In this document: positions 6,053 through 9,583 of the stretch, piece by piece
Position numbering within the stretch: position 1 is the stretch's first letter
Layout of the letters: the number at the start of each line of letters is the position of its first letter
From: Sphingomonadales bacterium
GTDB lineage: Bacteria; Pseudomonadota; Alphaproteobacteria; Sphingomonadales; Sphingomonadaceae
DNA: 9,583 bases
Direction of reading: 5' to 3'
Assembly (NCBI GenBank): GCA_004292705.1
Contig: RDXA01000416.1
Span: forward strand, 1 to 9,583
The notes under the pieces: model-generated
Seen by the model: the letters and a program-made list of their open reading frames with translations, nothing else
What the model was told of the DNA's origin: nothing
The model's database searches: none
Program-made: the position numbers and the translations under genes

Positions 6053-8920
6053 TCACTTGCCTTTGGCTTCGGGCAAGACGGTGAATTCGACCGCGTCTTC
6101 GGGGACGAGGTATTTCAGCGCCGTCTGGTGGATGTCTTCGGGGGTTATGGCGGACATCACAGACGGCACAGCGATAAAGCGATCCACCCGCTCCGGTTCG
6201 CTCTGGGCGCGCGCAGCGAGCGCGATCCAGCCTCCCAGATCCTTGAGAGCATTGTTGTATTCTTCGAGAAAGGGCTTGCGCGCGCGCTCAAGCACGTCGG
6301 CGTCGAGCGGGCCTTTGCGCAGATCGGCGATCAGGCCCTGCAGGGCCGCACGGCTCGCCTCAACTTGATCAGCAGCAACCGAAGTGCCGATGATGAAGTT
6401 GCCGTAACCGGGATAGTAATGGCTGGGCTGCGACCCGGCTGACGGCGAATAGGCCTGCCCCAATTCTTCCCGCAGCCGGTCGGTGAGTTCCAGCCGGACG
6501 ATCCGTGACAGCAAATCGAGCCGCAGGGTCTCGCCAAGGTCGCTGTCGTCTGTGGTGGGCCAATACCATTGCAGCAGCGCCTGATCGGGCTCACCCTTGT
6601 GGGTCAGCACCCGTTGACCACGGGTGGCGGTGAAGCTGCGGGTGCGGTTTTCGGTGCGCGGGTTGAATTCTGCCTCGCGTTGCGGCAGCGCGCCGAGCGT
6701 TGCGGCGACAGCGGCGATGGCTGCGTCTTCGTCAAGGTCGCCGACCAGGGCGATTTCGATCGCTCCGCGCGCCAACCGGTCGCTGATCGCAGCGCGCAAG
6801 CCATCGTAGTCGAGCGCGAAGAACGCCTCCCTCGGTTGCAAGCTGAAGCGCGGATCATTGTCCGACAGGATCGCCCCGCTTGCCGCCGCCAGCGCGCGGC
6901 TCGGGGTGGAATCGAGCGTATTGAAGAAGTTGTCGATGTTCTTGCGAAACCGCTCGACCCCTTCAGGGCGGTAGCCGGGATCGGTCAGCGTGGCGGCCAG
7001 CACCTGCATCTGCAGCAGCAGATCGCGCGGGGTGGTGGTGGCCCCGGTGGTGAATGCGTCAGGATTGCTCCCAAACCCGAAGCTGACGCTGCGCCCCGCG
7101 AAGACACTGGCGATTTCGTCCTGGCTGTGCTTGCCTAGCCCGCCCGACGCCAGCGTTGCCGCAAGGTAGGCGCGAAGCGGCGCGTCGCGGGTGTTCATCA
7201 GATCGCCGCCGTCGAGCGCGAAGCTGACCGCAATCCGGTCCTTGCGCACATCGGTGCGCTTCAGGTTGAGGCGCACGCCGTTCGCAAAGACAATACGGCG
7301 GATGCCGAGCCGTTCCTCGATCGTGTCTGACGCTACCGTCCCAGGCGTCCCGAAATCGGTGTAGCCAAACACTAGCGACCCGGTATCAACGGGCGCTGCA
7401 ATCGGTAGGGCCATCCCTTCGGCAAAGGCAGCGCGCAGGGCAGCCTCGCCGCCTTCGGGTGCGGCGCGGCCTTCGAAGCGGATCAGGGGCTCGGTAAGCG
7501 GCGCGGCATCGCTCTTCACAGCCTCCCACAGCGCCGCCGGAGTCATTTCGGGGGCCAGCCGCTCGAATTCGGCGAGCTGCCATTCGGGCGATACCGGCAC
7601 CTGTTCATTGCTCACGAGCCCCAGCGCCGCATTGACGAAAACGGCGTTGCCCCGCGTATCGGACGATTTGACGGCGTTCTCTAGCGCCGTTCGGACATTG
7701 GCGAGCTGTTCGTCGACCTCGGCTTGGGTGAATCCATAGGTGAGCGCCTGATTGACCTCGCGCGTGGCGGCCAGAACGCCCTTCTGCCACTCGCCATCAG
7801 CGCTGCTGACCGAGAGACTCGTGATGCGCGCATCCTCGAAGATGTCTCCCGAACCGAAACTTGCCCCACGGAACGGCGCATCGGCTCCACGTGCAAGGCG
7901 CGCAAGGCGGCGGTTGATAATCGCATAGCCGACCCCGCGGAGGCTCGATAGACGGCGGTTGGCGATGGTATCCGGCTCATCGCGCCATGGGGCGAGGCGG
8001 CTGAGGGTGACGCCTTCTGGCAGCGCGGGATCGAGGTGGATGTCGGTCAGGCCCTTGCGGCTGACATCGATAGGCCCCGCGACGGGTTTCACCGGAGCAG
8101 GGGCAGGCATCCAATCGGCAAAGCGGGCGCGGATCGTTGCCTCTACCACCTCGACAGGGAGATCCCCGATCACCACCAGTACCGTGTTGGACGGCGTGTA
8201 GGTGCGCTTGTAGAGCGCGCGGATCTGTTCTGCGGTGGCGGTTTCGAGCACCTCGATCGTGCCAATCGGCAGGCGGTTCGTATAACGCGCCCCGGGGGCG
8301 AGGAATTCGGCATTGTCTTCGTAATTGCGCAGCTGAAACCCCGCCCTGTCGCGCCGCTCGGCGAGGATCACGCCCCGTTCACGGGCCACGGCCTCTTCAG
8401 AAATAGTGAGTTCGCTCGCGGTTTCCCGCATCAGCTTCAGCGCGGTGCCCAAGAGGGCCTCGTCGTTGCGCGGCAGATTGAGCAGATATGTGATCGCCTC
8501 AAACCCGGTTGAGGCATTGGTGTCGGCACCGAACGCAAGCCCCTCGCGCTCGAGCAGCTTGATCATTTCGCCCTCGGGAATGCCTTTCGATCCGTTGAAG
8601 GCCATGTGTTCGAGATAGTGCGAAAGCCCACGTTCGCTGTCAGTTTCCTCCAGCGCGCCCGAATCGATCCGCATCCGTACCAGCGCCGTGCCCGCAGGGG
8701 TGGCGTTGCGGCGGATGATGTAGCGCATCCCGTTGTCGAGCCGGCCGAAGGTGTAGCCGGTGTCTACCGGTACGTCGCTCGCCTCGAACGGCCAGACCGG
8801 AGCAGGCGCTTGGGGCGCGCTGGCTTCAGCGGCGGGCGCATCCTGTGCGGCGAGGGCAGTGGTCAGAGCGAGTGGCGAGAGTGCCAGCAAGAGGGTGGCA
8901 GCGAGGGAAAAATTCCGCAT
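6053..8920 (-). CDS. periplasmic M16-family zinc metalloprotease (PqqL/pitrilysin-like)
   Basis: Predicted secreted clamshell-type zinc endopeptidase, the PqqL-like class of about 930-960 residues; this one has 955. Residues 1-25 form a Sec signal peptide (hydrophobic LAATLLLALSPLALTTALAA) with no lipobox, followed by an Ala/Pro-rich linker to about 45. The first M16 domain holds the inverted zinc motif HYLEH (His101, Glu104, His105) in GLSHYLEHMAFNG. The third ligand is likely Glu181 in ARERGVILAE. A second half starting near residue 533 repeats the fold without HxxEH, as expected for the non-catalytic half. Near the C-terminus, LREELGQAYSP is the conserved Arg/Tyr element of M16 partners. 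The ATG at 8920 has only a weak ribosome site. The gene lies 84 bases downstream of purC on the same strand and may share its transcript. It is convergent with the receptor. The substrate is unknown. Confidence 0.93.
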   Translation of the reverse strand: MRNFSLAATLLLALSPLALTTALAAQDAPAAEASAPQAPAPVWPFEASDVPVDTGYTFGRLDNGMRYIIRRNATPAGTALVRMRIDSGALEETDSERGLSHYLEHMAFNGSKGIPEGEMIKLLEREGLAFGADTNASTGFEAITYLLNLPRNDEALLGTALKLMRETASELTISEEAVARERGVILAERRDRAGFQLRNYEDNAEFLAPGARYTNRLPIGTIEVLETATAEQIRALYKRTYTPSNTVLVVIGDLPVEVVEATIRARFADWMPAPAPVKPVAGPIDVSRKGLTDIHLDPALPEGVTLSRLAPWRDEPDTIANRRLSSLRGVGYAIINRRLARLARGADAPFRGASFGSGDIFEDARITSLSVSSADGEWQKGVLAATREVNQALTYGFTQAEVDEQLANVRTALENAVKSSDTRGNAVFVNAALGLVSNEQVPVSPEWQLAEFERLAPEMTPAALWEAVKSDAAPLTEPLIRFEGRAAPEGGEAALRAAFAEGMALPIAAPVDTGSLVFGYTDFGTPGTVASDTIEERLGIRRIVFANGVRLNLKRTDVRKDRIAVSFALDGGDLMNTRDAPLRAYLAATLASGGLGKHSQDEIASVFAGRSVSFGFGSNPDAFTTGATTTPRDLLLQMQVLAATLTDPGYRPEGVERFRKNIDNFFNTLDSTPSRALAAASGAILSDNDPRFSLQPREAFFALDYDGLRAAISDRLARGAIEIALVGDLDEDAAIAAVAATLGALPQREAEFNPRTENRTRSFTATRGQRVLTHKGEPDQALLQWYWPTTDDSDLGETLRLDLLSRIVRLELTDRLREELGQAYSPSAGSQPSHYYPGYGNFIIGTSVAADQVEASRAALQGLIADLRKGPLDADVLERARKPFLEEYNNALKDLGGWIALAARAQSEPERVDRFIAVPSVMSAITPEDIHQTALKYLVPEDAVEFTVLPEAKGK

Positions 8921-8987
8921 GGATATCAGGCATCTCTCGGATCATTGGCAAGAACCCCGAGACTAGCGCCTGAAACCGGCCTGTCAG

Positions 8988-9019
8988 CCTATTTCTTGAC
9001 CGTCCTACTTCTTGAGCGG
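8988..9019. repeat. imperfect 16-base tandem duplication across the purC stop codon
   Basis: Bases 8988-9003 and 9004-9019 are adjacent 16-base units agreeing at 13 of 16 positions. On the minus strand each contains a TCAAGAA(G/A)TAG core. The purC-proximal unit encodes the final residues and the TAG stop. The other lies just beyond it, out of the purC frame. It looks like a decayed local duplication, with no obvious function. Confidence 0.5.
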
Positions 9020-9583
9020 TGGCGGCCCGCGCAGGCGCGAGCGGGCGTGCGACAGATCGAATACCTCGCCCGGGCCGTTATCCTCGGCATTGAGCAGGCC
9101 GAGGCGGCGCGCGACTTCGCGGTAAGCCTCCTCCTCGCCGCCGAGATCGCGGCGGAAGCGGTCCTTGTCGAGCTTCTCGCCCGTCGTCATGTCCCACAAC
9201 CGGCAGCCGTCCGGGCTGATTTCGTCGGCGAGGATCACGCGGCTGTAATCGCCATCGTACAACCGCCCGAATTCAAGCTTGAAATCCACGAGCCGGATGT
9301 CGATCGCCGCGAACATCCCGCACATGAAATCATTGATGCGGATCGCCATCGAGGAAATGTCGTGCATCTCCTCGTTCGAGGCCCAGTTGAAGCAGGCGAT
9401 GTGCTCTTCCGCCACCAGCGGATCGCCCAGCGCATCATCCTTGTAATAGTATTCGATCAGCGTGTGCGGCAGCGGTTCGCCTTCCTCGATCCCGAGGCGC
9501 TTGCTGATGGAACCGGCCGCGACATTGCGCACCACCACTTCCAGCGGAATGATATCGACCTGCCGGATCAACTGCTCGCGCAT
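9005..9583 (-). CDS. purC: SAICAR synthetase PurC (3' part, cut by the window edge)
   Basis: Phosphoribosylaminoimidazole-succinocarboxamide synthase, which joins CAIR and aspartate with ATP to give SAICAR in de novo purine synthesis, in the cytosol. The 192 visible residues begin MREQLIRQVDIIPLEVVVRN, an internal stretch of the family. The methionine at the right edge is therefore not the true start, and I estimate about 65-70 N-terminal residues (glycine-rich ATP-binding part) lie outside the window. Both family signatures are visible: LVDFKLEFGR and ADEISPDGCRLWD. Also conserved are AAGSISKRLGIEEG and EEHI. A polar, Pro/Lys-rich tail of about 25 residues (to PPPLKK) follows the usual ARRLGLL end. 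The protease gene follows after 84 bases with no evident terminator. purS and purQ are on the same strand 5.5 kb further on. Confidence 0.96.
   Translation of the reverse strand: MREQLIRQVDIIPLEVVVRNVAAGSISKRLGIEEGEPLPHTLIEYYYKDDALGDPLVAEEHIACFNWASNEEMHDISSMAIRINDFMCGMFAAIDIRLVDFKLEFGRLYDGDYSRVILADEISPDGCRLWDMTTGEKLDKDRFRRDLGGEEEAYREVARRLGLLNAEDNGPGEVFDLSHARSRLRGPPPLKK

Noticed and set aside
9581..9583. ATG at the right window edge as the purC start
   Set aside because: The residues that follow it match the interior of PurC. The N-terminal ATP-binding part must lie outside the window.
1..9583. Mobile element, CRISPR array, tRNA, toxin-antitoxin or defence genes
   Set aside because: I looked for terminal repeats, spaced direct repeats, tRNA-like folds and short paired genes and found none that could be supported.

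Overview
The window looks like a chromosomal housekeeping and surface segment of an alphaproteobacterium, most likely a sphingomonad of the Erythrobacter type. This placement is an inference from the high G+C content, the separate purS and purQ genes, the large Sphingomonadales-style TonB-dependent receptor with an IIVTANRREE-type TonB box, and the alphaproteobacterial flavour of PurC. No species can be named from the sequence alone.

Layout, left to right. Bases 1-38 may hold the last codons of an upstream gene. Bases 136-2490 (+) encode a membrane-anchored PAS-GGDEF-EAL protein for cyclic-di-GMP turnover. It converges, with only 18 bases between stop codons, on the purS-purQ pair (- strand, 2509-3437), two subunits of the small-PurL type FGAM synthase. 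A 311-base divergent intergenic region (3438-3748) separates purS from a 741-residue TonB-dependent outer-membrane receptor (+, 3749-5974). The region holds a candidate purS promoter, a candidate receptor promoter and a perfect 12-base palindrome. A strong symmetric hairpin at 6011-6045 serves as a two-way terminator between the receptor and a convergent 955-residue periplasmic M16 zinc protease (-, 6053-8920). Upstream of the protease on the same strand is the 3' part of purC (SAICAR synthetase), cut by the window's right edge.

How the genes fit together. purC, purS and purQ act in de novo purine synthesis and share a strand, but about 5.5 kb carrying the protease and receptor genes separates purC from purS. 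purL, the catalytic partner of PurS and PurQ, is not in the window. The receptor and protease could form a functional pair (uptake of a protein or peptide-bound ligand, then periplasmic cleavage), as known for FusA/FusC in Pectobacterium, but they are convergent here and the link is only a hypothesis. The cyclic-di-GMP protein appears independent of the rest.

I see no mobile element, CRISPR array, tRNA or rRNA, and no clear sign of a new defence or biosynthetic system. The more interesting points are the palindromic candidate operator upstream of the receptor, the degenerate I-site of the GGDEF domain, the split purine cluster, and a small tandem duplication across the purC stop codon.
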